41,708 nucleotides of DNA from Ruminococcaceae bacterium UBA7217 (GTDB lineage: Bacteria; Bacillota; Clostridia; Oscillospirales; Acutalibacteraceae), in NCBI GenBank assembly GCA_002490425.1, contig DKTZ01000007.1, forward strand, positions 5,539 through 47,246. Direction: 5' to 3'. Below are positions 33,240 through 41,303 of the stretch, in pieces. A model generated the notes under the pieces. It ran no database searches. It was not told the origin of the DNA and was given only the letters and a program-made list of their open reading frames with translations. The first letter of the stretch is position 1, and each line of letters begins with the position of its first letter. The translations under genes were made by a program, and so were the position numbers.

Positions 33240-33598
33240 AAAAGCTTTTTACAAAATGGGATTTTGTTATAATTTTAATTTGCCTTGCTTTATCGGTTTT
33301 GCTTTTTGCGTTAAGACCCAATGAAAACGGTAATGAGGCTGTAATCCGTGTTGACGGAAAAAAATATAAAACGGTGGATATAAACAGTACGGACTTAGGA
33401 GAAATAACGGTGAACGGTGTTACGGTGGTTTACGGCGGAGGAGAAATTTATATAAAAGACTCATCTTGCCGTGACAAAGTTTGCGTAAATGCAGGTCATC
33501 TTTCAAAAAAAGGACAGTCATCAGTCTGCGCACCGAACAGGGTGTCTGTTGAAATTAAAAGTGACGGTAAAAATGCTCCTCGGGCGGTGACAGGGTAA
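33236..33598 (+). CDS. NusG domain II-containing protein
   Basis: A small (120-residue) exported protein with one N-terminal membrane segment (about 10-24) and a beta-rich domain. The core IYIKDSSCRDKVCVNAGHLS with the later CAPNRVSVEIK is typical of the NusG_II family found next to rnf genes in Firmicutes. Two of its Cys may form a disulfide. Overlap with apbE (ATGA) and with the Gx transporter gene (1 bp) shows translational coupling. The role is unknown. An accessory part in Rnf assembly or flavin attachment is likely from context. Confidence 0.88.
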   Translation: MKKLFTKWDFVIILICLALSVLLFALRPNENGNEAVIRVDGKKYKTVDINSTDLGEITVNGVTVVYGGGEIYIKDSSCRDKVCVNAGHLSKKGQSSVCAPNRVSVEIKSDGKNAPRAVTG

Positions 33599-34122
33599 TG
33601 AAAAGCGTTAAAATTCAAAAATTAACGGTGACGGCGCTGTTTACCTCGCTTTCGGTTGTGCTTTCATTTCTTGAAAGCTTTTTACCCACGTTTGCGTTTT
33701 TGCCGCCGGGGGCAAAGCCCGGGTTTTCCAATATTATTGTTATGTTTTCGGCGATGAGCTTAGGAGTTCCCCAAACTTTATTTATTGTGTGCGCAAAGGC
33801 AACATTTGCGTTTCTTACAAGGGGGGCTGTGGCGGGGCTTATGAGCCTTGCGGGCGGCGTCCTCAGCGGAATTTGTATGCTTTTTGTGCTCGGAAAATTA
33901 AAAGTGACAGGCTGTGTCGGAGCAGGGGTGCTTTCGGCAGTTTGTCACAACTTGGGTCAATTATTGGTATCTTTCATTACGGTCGGCTCCTCGGCTGTTT
34001 TCGGATATGCGCCCGTACTGCTTGTTGTATCGGTAGTTACGGGGGTTATTACGGGAGCGATTCTTCGGGCGGCTATACCGTATTTTAATAAGCTGAGGGG
34101 AGCCGAATGGGGTATGCCGTAA
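33598..34122 (+). CDS. Gx transporter family membrane protein
   Basis: It has about five hydrophobic segments in 174 residues and the pattern LPTFAFLPPGAKPGFSNII, typical of the family once annotated as heptaprenyl diphosphate synthase component I. The family resembles ECF-type S components and is commonly found before rnf in Clostridia. Substrate is unknown, with flavin precursors as one idea. The last 11 codons (NKLRGAEWGMP) are read from the left arm of a structured repeat, so the natural C-terminus may have been changed by insertion of that element. Confidence 0.85.
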   Translation: MKSVKIQKLTVTALFTSLSVVLSFLESFLPTFAFLPPGAKPGFSNIIVMFSAMSLGVPQTLFIVCAKATFAFLTRGAVAGLMSLAGGVLSGICMLFVLGKLKVTGCVGAGVLSAVCHNLGQLLVSFITVGSSAVFGYAPVLLVVSVVTGVITGAILRAAIPYFNKLRGAEWGMP

Positions 34123-34365
34123 ATACAGCTCTTCGGTGCGTTTTCGCCCCTTCGCCCTTGATTTGCGTCAGCAAACCTGCGGGCTCAAAAACAAAAACAC
34201 ACTCGAATATCAAGTATTTACGGTGCGAGCAGTTTTAATCGAGCAAATTTTTGTCTGAGCAAGGCATAAATTTGTAGGAATACTGCCGTATTTCAAAAAT
34301 TTTAACGAAGCTCAGGCGGAAATGTGCCGATTAAAACCATACCCGGTTCGGCTCCCCTCAGCTTA
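34089..34365. repeat. 277-bp structured element folding as a three-way junction
   Basis: Outer arms 34089-34116 and 34338-34365 pair over 28 bp, with one mismatch and one G-T pair. Directly inside, CCGTAAATAC (34117-34126) pairs with GTATTTACGG (34214-34223), and GTTTTAATCG (34232-34241) pairs with CGATTAAAAC (34328-34337). The last helix extends through GCAAATTTTTGTCTGAGC and GCTCAGGCGGAAATGTGC with G-T wobbles. It fills almost the whole gap between the Gx transporter gene and rnfC and no gene lies in it. It looks like a dispersed intergenic repeat or structured RNA. Confidence 0.8.
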
Positions 34366-34399
34366 GATTAGAGAAATAATTTTCAAAGGAGATGGAAAG

Positions 34400-35740
34400 G
34401 TGAAAGGAGTATTAAAGCCTGTTAAAAAGGGCAGAGGCGGAGTAGACATTGCCCATTTTAAAAATACGGCTGAAATGCCGATAGTCAGAATACCTACACC
34501 GCCGACAGTTACGATTGCAATGCAGCAGAACATCGGTGCACCTTGCACGCCGACGGTGAAAGTCGGGGACAGTGTTCTTATTGGGGATAAAATAGGCGAC
34601 AGCGAAAAATATGTGAGCGCACCTGTTTTTGCTTCGGTTTCGGGCACGGTTAAGGAGATTAAGGACGTCCGTCTGGCGTCGGGAGCTGTTTCAAAAGCTG
34701 TTGTGATTGAAAGCGACGGACAAGATGCCGAAGCGGACTTTATACCGCCGGAGGTAAATGACACCGAATCTTTTATTAAAGCTGTAAGAGAATCAGGACT
34801 TGTAGGCCTTGGCGGAGCAGGCTTCCCTGCACACGTAAAGCTTAATTTGCCGCAGAACGCAAAAATTGACACGCTGATTATAAATGCGGCGGAATGCGAG
34901 CCGTTCATAACGGTTGACTACCGTGAGTGTTTAGAGCACGGCGACGATATTTTAGAGGGCGTTAAAGCGGTTGCAAAATACCTTAATATAAAGAGTGTAA
35001 TAATTGCGGTTGAAAACAATAAGCCGAAAGCAATTGAGGTTTTAAGAAATATTGCTGATGCCGACAATGACAGCGGAGATAAGGTTAAGATTATGATTCT
35101 TAAATCCCGTTATCCGCAGGGCGCTGAGAAAATGATAATTCAAAGCGCTACGGGCAGAAGAATACCGCCCGGAAAGCTACCTTCGGATGTCGGCTGTGTA
35201 GTAATGAACGTTGCGAGTATTGCGTTTGTGGGCAGATACCTTAAAACGGGCAAGCCCCTTGTTTCACGCAGTATGACCGTTGACGGCTCTGCAATTAAAG
35301 AGCCTAAAAATGTAAGAGTACCTGTTGGCACGTCGATGGATTACATAATTGATTTCTGTGGCGGCTTTTGTGCTGAACCCGAAAAAATAGTTTGCGGCGG
35401 TCCGATGATGGGTATGGCACTTTCGGGTACAAATTATCCGACTTTAAAAGGTAACAACGCACTTCTTGCATTTACAAAGACAGATAAGGGCGCACTTGCT
35501 GTTAAAAAGGAAACAGACTGCATCCGCTGCGGCAAATGTCACGAGTATTGCCCAATGGGTCTTACGCCTACAAACATCGTAAGATTTGCAAAGGCGAAGG
35601 ACGTTGAAAAGCTTAAACACGCCGGTACAATGGTGTGTATGGAGTGCGGCTCATGCGCATATTCCTGCCCCGCGGGCAAGCAGTTGGTTCAGCATATGCG
35701 ACTGGCAAAATCAATTATAAGGGAGGCACAGACAAAATGA
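34400..35740 (+). CDS. rnfC: Rnf complex subunit RnfC
   Basis: RnfC is the membrane-associated NADH/FMN and iron-sulfur subunit. VGLGGAGFPAHVKLNLP is its nucleotide-binding motif, with NAAECEPFITVDYRE next to it. Two [4Fe-4S] motifs are near the C-terminus (CIRCGKCHEYCP and CMECGSCAYSCP). Length of 446 residues is standard. The start is GTG, with AAGGAG 8 bp upstream. No promoter was found in the 34 bp between the structured repeat and this gene, so transcription must read through the repeat from apbE. The stop overlaps the rnfD start. Confidence 0.95.
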   Translation: MKGVLKPVKKGRGGVDIAHFKNTAEMPIVRIPTPPTVTIAMQQNIGAPCTPTVKVGDSVLIGDKIGDSEKYVSAPVFASVSGTVKEIKDVRLASGAVSKAVVIESDGQDAEADFIPPEVNDTESFIKAVRESGLVGLGGAGFPAHVKLNLPQNAKIDTLIINAAECEPFITVDYRECLEHGDDILEGVKAVAKYLNIKSVIIAVENNKPKAIEVLRNIADADNDSGDKVKIMILKSRYPQGAEKMIIQSATGRRIPPGKLPSDVGCVVMNVASIAFVGRYLKTGKPLVSRSMTVDGSAIKEPKNVRVPVGTSMDYIIDFCGGFCAEPEKIVCGGPMMGMALSGTNYPTLKGNNALLAFTKTDKGALAVKKETDCIRCGKCHEYCPMGLTPTNIVRFAKAKDVEKLKHAGTMVCMECGSCAYSCPAGKQLVQHMRLAKSIIREAQTK

Positions 35741-36708
35741 GCGAGATAAAACAAAAACTCACGGTTAGTGCTTCTCCGCACTTCCGCTCACGGCAGACCA
35801 CAAGCGGAATAATGCTTGATGTTATCATAGCGCTTGTTCCGTCGCTTGTTGCCGCATATATTATTTTCGGCGTAAGAACGCTTATTCTTTCGGCGGTTTC
35901 GGTTGCGGCCTGCGTAATATTTGAATATCTTTCAAGGCGGATTATGAAACGCCACAATACAATAAGCGACCTTTCGGCAGTTGTAACGGGACTTTTGCTT
36001 GCATTTAACGTCCCCGCAACAATGCCCGTATGGACGGTAATTATAGGCGATTTCTTCGCAATAGTAATTGCCAAGCAGTTTTTCGGCGGAATAGGTCAGA
36101 ATTTTGTTAACCCTGCTCTTATCGGCAGAATTGTTATGATGTCATCGTTCCCGTCAAAAATGGGCTCATTCCCCGAACCGCTTGTGTCCACAATTCCGCT
36201 TACAAGCGCAACTCCGCTTGCTTCGCTGAAAAGCGGTGTAATGCCGGAGCAAAGTCTTTTAGGAATGTTCTTAGGACTTCGGGGCGGATGTCTCGGAGAG
36301 GTTTGCATAGCCGCTCTTTTGTTGGGGTTTGTTTATTTGCTTGTAAGAAAAGTTATTTCGTGGCACATTCCGGTTTGCTATATCGGTACTGTTGCTGTTA
36401 TAATGCTCATTGCCGGAAAAGGCGATTTCGTTTATATGCTTTATGAGCTTATGGCGGGCGGACTTGTTCTCGGAGCGGTGTTTATGGCTACGGATTATAC
36501 AACCTCGCCCGTATCAAAAAAAGGAAAGATTATTTATGCTGTCGGCTGCGGTGTTATTACATCGCTTATCAGAATTTTCGGCAATCTTCCCGAGGGTGTT
36601 TCGTTCTCAATAATCATTATGAACATTTTAGTTCCGCATATTGAGCATATCACAACGCCCAAGCCCTTCGGCACTCCTAAAAAAGAAAAGGAGGAGAAGG
36701 CGAAATGA
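35737..36708 (+). CDS. rnfD: Rnf complex subunit RnfD
   Basis: A polytopic membrane subunit that carries covalent FMN. Several hydrophobic helices and the opening SASPHFRSRQTTSGIMLDVI match the family. LTSATPLASLKSG (about residue 150) holds the probable flavinylation Thr. GGCLGEVCIAALLLGFVYLL is a further typical block. The length of 323 residues is normal. The start ATG overlaps the rnfC stop (ATGA) with GGGAGG 8 bp upstream, and the stop overlaps the rnfG start in the same way. Confidence 0.95.
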   Translation: MSEIKQKLTVSASPHFRSRQTTSGIMLDVIIALVPSLVAAYIIFGVRTLILSAVSVAACVIFEYLSRRIMKRHNTISDLSAVVTGLLLAFNVPATMPVWTVIIGDFFAIVIAKQFFGGIGQNFVNPALIGRIVMMSSFPSKMGSFPEPLVSTIPLTSATPLASLKSGVMPEQSLLGMFLGLRGGCLGEVCIAALLLGFVYLLVRKVISWHIPVCYIGTVAVIMLIAGKGDFVYMLYELMAGGLVLGAVFMATDYTTSPVSKKGKIIYAVGCGVITSLIRIFGNLPEGVSFSIIIMNILVPHIEHITTPKPFGTPKKEKEEKAK

Positions 36709-37274
36709 AAAAGTTTAATTTAAAGGATATTCTTATTCCGACTGTTTCGCTTTTCTTAATATGTGCTGTTGCGACGGCTCTTTTGGGACTTACAAACTCC
36801 GTTACTGAGAAGAAAATTCAAGAGGTTGCGGCTCAGAGTGCCGCTGAAGCGAGACTTCGGGTTTGTGAAAATGCCGAAAATTTCGATGAAAAGACCGACA
36901 AAAACGGTAATACATATTTTGAGGCAAAAGACAAAAACGGCGAAACGGTAGGCTTTGCAATTACTACCGAGGACAAAAGCTACGGCGGCAAAATCGAAGT
37001 TATGACAGGATTTTCTGCGGACGGAAAGATTACGGGCGTTGAAATACTTACAATTGACGACACCCCCGGTCTTGGTATGAACGCAAAGAAAGAAAGCTTC
37101 AGAAATGAATATTTGGGTAAAACGGGTGCGTTGACAGTTTCAAAGAGTGCGTCGGCGGATAATGAAATTCAGGCTCTTACGGGCGCAACTATTACATCAA
37201 ATGCAGTAACACGCTGTGTGAACACGGCAACGGAAATTTGTGAAAATGCTTTGGGAGGTGAGAACAATGGCTGA
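36705..37274 (+). CDS. rnfG: Rnf complex subunit RnfG
   Basis: A bitopic subunit with an FMN-binding domain outside the membrane. One N-terminal membrane segment (about 10-29) precedes the domain with GFAITTEDKSYGGKIEVMTG, IDDTPGLGMNAKKESF and the flavinylation motif ALTGATITSNAVT, where the second Thr of TGAT takes FMN. Length is 189 residues. It is coupled to rnfD (ATGA), has AAGGAGG upstream, and overlaps the rnfE start by 8 bp. Confidence 0.95.
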   Translation: MKKFNLKDILIPTVSLFLICAVATALLGLTNSVTEKKIQEVAAQSAAEARLRVCENAENFDEKTDKNGNTYFEAKDKNGETVGFAITTEDKSYGGKIEVMTGFSADGKITGVEILTIDDTPGLGMNAKKESFRNEYLGKTGALTVSKSASADNEIQALTGATITSNAVTRCVNTATEICENALGGENNG

Positions 37275-38022
37275 GAAAAAATCAATCGGTAAAGAGTTTA
37301 CAAAAGGTCTTGTTGCTGAAAACCCCGTTTTCAGGCTTGTTCTCGGAACCTGTCCCACACTTGCGGTTTCAACATCGGTTTCAAGCGCCATAGGAATGGG
37401 CATTGCGGCAACTGCTGTTCTTGTCTGCTCCAACATTGTAATTTCGGCTTTGCGAAAGGTTATACCGCAAAAGGTCAGAATCCCTGCGTACATAGTAATT
37501 ATAGCGTCGTTTGTCACTATAATTCAATTGCTTGTCGAGGCGTTTGTTCCGGCTCTTGACTCCGCACTCGGCGTTTATTTGCCTTTAATAGTTGTTAACT
37601 GCATAATTTTGGGCAGAGCGGAGGCTTTTGCATCGAAAAATTCGGTTTTGGCTTCAGCGGTTGACGGTCTCGGAATGGGCATAGGCTTTACGGCGGCGCT
37701 TTTCCTTATGAGTACAGTCCGTGAAATCCTCGGCTCTGGTACATTCCTTTCGGGAATTAAGGATTTGCTTGCTGTGTTCAGCGGAGATATTCAGTTTAAC
37801 GGCTTTACAATTCCGTTCTTAAATGAAAATCCGCTTACAATTTTTGTTTTGGCGCCGGGCGGATTCTTTGTATTCGGTATTATGATTGCTCTTTCAAATA
37901 AGCTTGCGGAAAGAAACGGTAAGCCGAAAGCAGAGCTTAACGGCTGTGCGTCCTGCCCGATGGCATCTTCCTGCGCACTTATTGCCGACGGTAAAAAATG
38001 TGAGGAGGCTGATGCAAAATGA
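37267..38022 (+). CDS. rnfE: Rnf complex subunit RnfE with a Cys-containing tail
   Basis: A polytopic membrane subunit homologous to RnfA. Typical blocks are FTKGLVAENPVFRLVLGTCP, LPLIVVNCIILGRAEAFA and ASAVDGLGMGIGFTAAL. The Cys in the first and second of these belong to the intramembrane iron site shared with RnfA. A C-terminal tail of about 35 residues adds NGCASCPMASSCALIADGKKC, a second Cys group outside the usual core (about 200-215 residues). I chose ATG 37267 with GGAGGTG upstream over an earlier in-frame start inside rnfG. Confidence 0.93.
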   Translation: MAEKKSIGKEFTKGLVAENPVFRLVLGTCPTLAVSTSVSSAIGMGIAATAVLVCSNIVISALRKVIPQKVRIPAYIVIIASFVTIIQLLVEAFVPALDSALGVYLPLIVVNCIILGRAEAFASKNSVLASAVDGLGMGIGFTAALFLMSTVREILGSGTFLSGIKDLLAVFSGDIQFNGFTIPFLNENPLTIFVLAPGGFFVFGIMIALSNKLAERNGKPKAELNGCASCPMASSCALIADGKKCEEADAK

Positions 38023-38606
38023 AAATAGCTTTATCCTTACTTCTCACGGCAATTCTTACAAATAACTTTATTCTTTGCAAATTCCTCGGTATTTGCCCGT
38101 TTTTGGGCGTTTCCAAAAAGCTTAATACGGCTGTGGGAATGAGTGCGGCGGTTATCTTCGTTATGGTGCTTGCAACTGCCGTTACATACCCCATAAACCT
38201 TTTGCTTAAGGCAAATTCTCTTGAATATTTGCAGACAATAGTATTTATTCTTGTTATTGCGGCGCTTGTTCAGCTTGTTGAAATTGTTCTTAAAAAATAT
38301 ATGGTTTCGCTTTACAATGCGCTCGGCATTTACCTTCCGCTTATCACAACAAACTGTGCAGTATTGGGTGTTGTTCTTCTTAACATTGACAACGGCTACA
38401 ATTTCTGGCAGTCAATTGTGTATTCACTGGGCGGCGGTATCGGCTTTATGGTGGCTATGGTTATGTTTGCGGGTGTCCGTGAAAGGCTTGAAGGGTGCGA
38501 TATTCCGAAAGCTTTGCAGGGACTTCCCATAACACTCGTTGCGGCATCTATCGTTTCAATGTCCTTCTTGGGTTTTGCGGGGCTTGTCGACAATATGTTT
38601 GCTTAA
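38019..38606 (+). CDS. rnfA: Rnf complex subunit RnfA
   Basis: A polytopic membrane subunit of 195 residues. NNFILCKFLGICPFLGVSKK and LGIYLPLITTNCAVLGVVLLN carry the paired Cys of the intramembrane iron-sulfur site formed with RnfE. SLGGGIGFMVAMVMFAGVRE is the family's late signature. It starts in the rnfE stop (ATGA). RnfB follows after 15 bp. Confidence 0.96.
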   Translation: MKIALSLLLTAILTNNFILCKFLGICPFLGVSKKLNTAVGMSAAVIFVMVLATAVTYPINLLLKANSLEYLQTIVFILVIAALVQLVEIVLKKYMVSLYNALGIYLPLITTNCAVLGVVLLNIDNGYNFWQSIVYSLGGGIGFMVAMVMFAGVRERLEGCDIPKALQGLPITLVAASIVSMSFLGFAGLVDNMFA

Positions 38607-38621
38607 AGGGGGACTGTGATT

Positions 38622-39425
38622 ATGATAAAAATTCTTATTGCAGTTGCCATTGTTGCAGTCACAGGTCTTGTTGCAGGCTTGGGTCTTGCAATAGCTTCGG
38701 CTGTTATGGCTGTGCCTAAAGATGAAAAAGCAGAAAAAATTCGTGAATGTTTACCCGGTGCTAACTGTGGTGCCTGCGGATTTTCAGGGTGTGACGGTTA
38801 CGCCGCTGCTCTTTCAAAGGGCGAAACGGACAACACCGCGCTGTGCGCCCCCGGCGGAAATGACGCCGCAAAGGCAATAGCGAGTGTTTTGGGCGTTGAG
38901 GCAGGCGAGGTTGAACCCTCGGCGGCGGTTGTGCTTTGCAAAGGCCACCGTCAGAATGCAGAGGAAAAATATATCTATCAGGGGGTTGATAGCTGTAAAA
39001 TGGCTGTTCAGCTTTACGGCGGTCCGAAAAACTGCACCTATGGGTGTGTTGGTCTTGGTGACTGCGTTGCGGCTTGCCCTTATGACGCAATTCACATTTG
39101 CGACGGCGTTGCAAGGGTAAATCCGATTATGTGCCGTGCCTGTCAGATGTGCGTTCGTACCTGCCCTAAGGGCCTTATTGAAATGATGCCGCTTCACAGA
39201 ACTATGGCGGCTGTTACGTGCAAAAATCACGATAAAGGCGCACAGACAAGAAAAGACTGTAAGGTTGGGTGTATCGGCTGTATGAAATGCGTAAAGGCTT
39301 GTGAATACGGAGCGGTTACGGTTGAAAATTTCACCGCACATGTTGATTATACAAAGTGTGTCGGCTGCGGCAAATGTCACGAATCTTGCCCCACAGGCTC
39401 AATCGACCTTATAAAGATGATATAA
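38622..39425 (+). CDS. rnfB: Rnf complex subunit RnfB, ferredoxin-accepting
   Basis: RnfB takes electrons from ferredoxin. An N-terminal membrane helix (about 3-28) leads to the LPGANCGACGFSGCDGYA iron-sulfur domain. Four further Cys-rich motifs follow (CTYGCVGLGDCVAACP, CRACQMCVRTCP, CKVGCIGCMKCVKACE and CVGCGKCHESCP), so several [4Fe-4S] clusters are expected. The length is 267 residues. ATG 38622 has AAAGGGGGA 8 bp upstream and is preferred over GTG 38616. It is the last gene of the block, and a terminator starts 25 bp later. Confidence 0.95.
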   Translation: MIKILIAVAIVAVTGLVAGLGLAIASAVMAVPKDEKAEKIRECLPGANCGACGFSGCDGYAAALSKGETDNTALCAPGGNDAAKAIASVLGVEAGEVEPSAAVVLCKGHRQNAEEKYIYQGVDSCKMAVQLYGGPKNCTYGCVGLGDCVAACPYDAIHICDGVARVNPIMCRACQMCVRTCPKGLIEMMPLHRTMAAVTCKNHDKGAQTRKDCKVGCIGCMKCVKACEYGAVTVENFTAHVDYTKCVGCGKCHESCPTGSIDLIKMI

Positions 39426-39450
39426 AATATTTAAAAAGAATAAAAAAATT

Positions 39451-39485
39451 GAGGCTGTCTTGTGTTTAAGACAGCCTCTTTGTTA
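39451..39485. terminator. Bidirectional terminator after rnfB
   Basis: GAGGCTGTCTT, loop GTGTTT, AAGACAGCCTC, then TTTGTTATT. The minus-strand XRE gene ends at the edge of it. Confidence 0.9.
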
Positions 39486-39695
39486 TTCATTTTCATCTTC
39501 GTTTTTAAATTCTGCTATATCTTCTAATTTGCAGTTTAAAATTTTGCACAGCGTATCCAATGTATATGTGTTTACATTTCCGTTTTTTCTGAGCCTGTCG
39601 AGTTGACCTGTGCTGATGCCGTATGTTTTAATCAGCTTGTATTGCGAAATGTTCTTCTCTTTTAATGTTACCCACAGCTTATCGTATACAATCAT
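39483..39695 (-). CDS. Small XRE/Cro-type helix-turn-helix regulator
   Basis: A 70-residue single-domain DNA-binding protein. KNISQYKLIKTYGISTGQLD is the helix-turn-helix, and LDTLCKILNCKLEDIAEF is the usual last helix pair of the Cro/YozG-like group. The C-terminus is acidic. It is divergent from the two SHOCT genes and shares a promoter region with them, so it probably controls itself and them. AGGAGTG before the ATG lies in the loop of a perfect dyad. Confidence 0.9.
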   Translation of the reverse strand: MIVYDKLWVTLKEKNISQYKLIKTYGISTGQLDRLRKNGNVNTYTLDTLCKILNCKLEDIAEFKNEDENE

Positions 39696-39696
39696 A

Positions 39697-39716
39697 TTAT
39701 ATCACTCCTGATATAA
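39697..39716. promoter_or_regulatory. Perfect dyad over the XRE ribosome site
   Basis: TTATATCA-CTCC-TGATATAA, 8-bp arms around 4 bp. It lies between the minus-strand -10 and the ATG. In RNA the GGAG ribosome site would be the loop. It could be an operator for autoregulation, an RNA switch, or both. Confidence 0.75.
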
Positions 39717-39717
39717 T

Positions 39718-39768
39718 ATTGTAAAATCATAGATTTATATTGACAATTGCCCACAAATGGGCTACAAT
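39718..39768. promoter_or_regulatory. Overlapping divergent promoters for XRE and SHOCT genes
   Basis: Plus strand: TTGACA (39740-39745), 17 bp, TACAAT (39763-39768). Minus strand: TTGTCA (39741-39746), 17 bp, TACAAT (39718-39723). The two -35 boxes share the same bases, so polymerase cannot bind both at once. Confidence 0.8.
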
Positions 39769-39788
39769 TATATTACCCATTAAAGGGC
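39750..39788. repeat. Two CCCA-N5-GGGC half-palindromes, candidate operators
   Basis: CCCACAAATGGGC (39750-39762) lies in the plus-strand -35/-10 spacer, and CCCATTAAAGGGC (39776-39788) lies just after the start site. They are 26 bp apart. Outer ATTGCCC and GGGCAAT add a larger inverted repeat. Confidence 0.6.
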
Positions 39789-39907
39789 AATACAATACAC
39801 CAAAAAGTATTATGTGCAGGATTGTATTAAATAACATAAGGCTTAAGGTGTGAAAACTAAAGGAGGATATATTTATATATAACAATATCGGAGGTAAAAT
39901 TAAGGGA

Positions 39908-40297
39908 TTGTCAATAGCATTTGCTGTTATTGGGATTATTGTGGCGGTGCTATTCGGCTTAATTAGACTGTTCAATATGGATGATTTTGAGGATTTTATT
40001 AAAAGTATTGTTATGACTTTAGTTGGCTGCGTAGCCTCTTGGATTTCATCGTGGCTGTTTTACGGTTTAGGTGAGCTGATTGAAGATACACACAGTATTG
40101 CAGTTAGCAATCTTAATATTCGGAAAATTATGGAGAATAAAAATGCTGCCGTAACTAATTTCGGAGATGTGAATACCCCTCAAATACAGATGAATTCAAA
40201 TGTCAACCGACAGGCAGAACTTTATCAGCTTTATTCTAAAGGAGTAATAACAGCGGAGGAATATCAAAAAGCACTTGCGGACGGAGGGAAGGCGTAA
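39908..40297 (+). CDS. SHOCT-domain membrane protein, first of pair
   Basis: Two membrane segments (about residues 1-20 and 38-58) are followed by a linker with Asn/Gln-rich sequence and a C-terminal SHOCT motif (ELYQLYSKGVITAEEYQKAL). SHOCT is a short oligomerisation or interaction motif. No other family is recognised. The start is uncertain. TTG 39908 has GGAGGT 12 bp upstream, a long distance. A perfect AAAGGAGG (39859-39866) lies before an in-frame ATA at 39875, which would add 11 residues by a rare start codon. The next gene follows after 4 bp, so the two are one operon. Confidence 0.7.
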   Translation: MSIAFAVIGIIVAVLFGLIRLFNMDDFEDFIKSIVMTLVGCVASWISSWLFYGLGELIEDTHSIAVSNLNIRKIMENKNAAVTNFGDVNTPQIQMNSNVNRQAELYQLYSKGVITAEEYQKALADGGKA

Positions 40298-40301
40298 GAG
40301 T

Positions 40302-41141
40302 ATGAGTATAATTTCAACTAATGAAGAGTATAAACTGAAATGCAGAACACCGATAGCGGTTTTATCTATAATTTTACTGATATGTACCGTCATAAGCTTT
40401 AGCGGTAGTTTTTTTAAATATGATATTATTGAAAGCGGAAGTTCGTTTTTAGAATCCACTTTCGAATTAACTACAAATTTCCCGTCATTAAAAAGCACTT
40501 TTTATATGCTTTTAGAGATAATTCCAATTTTACTCTTTTTGTTTTACATTTTAAAATTATATAGGAATACAAAATCATCAGTAATTGTTTCGGCGGTTTT
40601 TGGTATAATGGCATTTTATGAAACACTTTCACTTATAAGTACTATATATTATTATATTGTTACTCTGCCGCAAGAAACTAACGGAGCTACATACACATTA
40701 CCAATAGAAGTCTGTGTTAAAAAATGTTTTTATATAGTGCTTTTTTCTTTGGCATCAATAATTGTGCTTACGAATTTTAAAAGGAAAAAAGTGCTTGTTT
40801 CGATAGCATCAATTGTAATAGTGTTATCGGGACTGGGAGAATTAAATGGTTTTGTTAGGATATCAATAGATTATTATTTAAGAACCAAACAGTATTTATA
40901 TCTTGTAACCAATCCTGCATCTTTTATAGCGAAATTTACGTTGGGATTAGCATTATTTATTTTTGCTTTAAAAAATGATATTCCTGCGGTAATTAAGAAA
41001 TCAGTATCAAAAAACATAGCAGATACAGCAGCAACACGCACCGAACAGGAATTAAAAGTGTTAGTTGACAGGCGAAAAGCAGGGCTTATTACTGCAGAGG
41101 AATATGCGGTACAGCGTGCGGCAATTATAAAAAGGCTTTAA
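40302..41141 (+). CDS. SHOCT-domain membrane protein, second of pair
   Basis: A protein of 279 residues with about six membrane segments and a C-terminal SHOCT motif (LKVLVDRRKAGLITAEEYAVQ). The shared GLITAEEY/GVITAEEY tail suggests that the two products bind each other or a common partner. The membrane part is not a family I recognise. ATG 40302 has an AGGGAAGG-type site upstream and is preferred over an earlier in-frame ATG at 40275 inside the first gene. Base composition is more AT-rich than in the rnf genes, in line with an accessory module. Two terminators follow. Confidence 0.8.
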   Translation: MSIISTNEEYKLKCRTPIAVLSIILLICTVISFSGSFFKYDIIESGSSFLESTFELTTNFPSLKSTFYMLLEIIPILLFLFYILKLYRNTKSSVIVSAVFGIMAFYETLSLISTIYYYIVTLPQETNGATYTLPIEVCVKKCFYIVLFSLASIIVLTNFKRKKVLVSIASIVIVLSGLGELNGFVRISIDYYLRTKQYLYLVTNPASFIAKFTLGLALFIFALKNDIPAVIKKSVSKNIADTAATRTEQELKVLVDRRKAGLITAEEYAVQRAAIIKRL

Positions 41142-41184
41142 AATCAAAAAGACGGCGAAGAATATTTCGTATAACTGTTTTACG

Positions 41185-41216
41185 GGCGGATGAACAGCAT
41201 CCGCCTTTGTTTTTAT
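41185..41216 (+). terminator. Rho-independent terminator after the SHOCT pair
   Basis: GGCGGATG-AACAG-CATCCGCC followed by TTTGTTTTTAT. Confidence 0.92.
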
Positions 41217-41232
41217 ATTACAAAGCAAAAAA

Positions 41233-41266
41233 AGAGGGGCTGTCATCATTTCGACAGCCTCTTTTG
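41233..41266 (+). terminator. Second terminator-like hairpin
   Basis: AGAGGGGCTGTC and GACAGCCTCT pair, with two extra G on the left, followed by TTTTG. The stem resembles the one after rnfB (GAGGCTGTC/GACAGCCTC), so it may belong to a small family of terminators. Confidence 0.7.
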
Positions 41267-41303
41267 TAAATATATAGAAAGAAAAAATTATGAACAAAGA
41301 AAC

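Noticed and set aside
33598..34122. Heptaprenyl diphosphate synthase component I
   Set aside because: This is an old family label. The membrane pattern and the rnf context fit a Gx transporter better.
34123..34399. A missing gene between the Gx transporter gene and rnfC
   Set aside because: All frames are broken, and the stretch is explained by nested inverted repeats.
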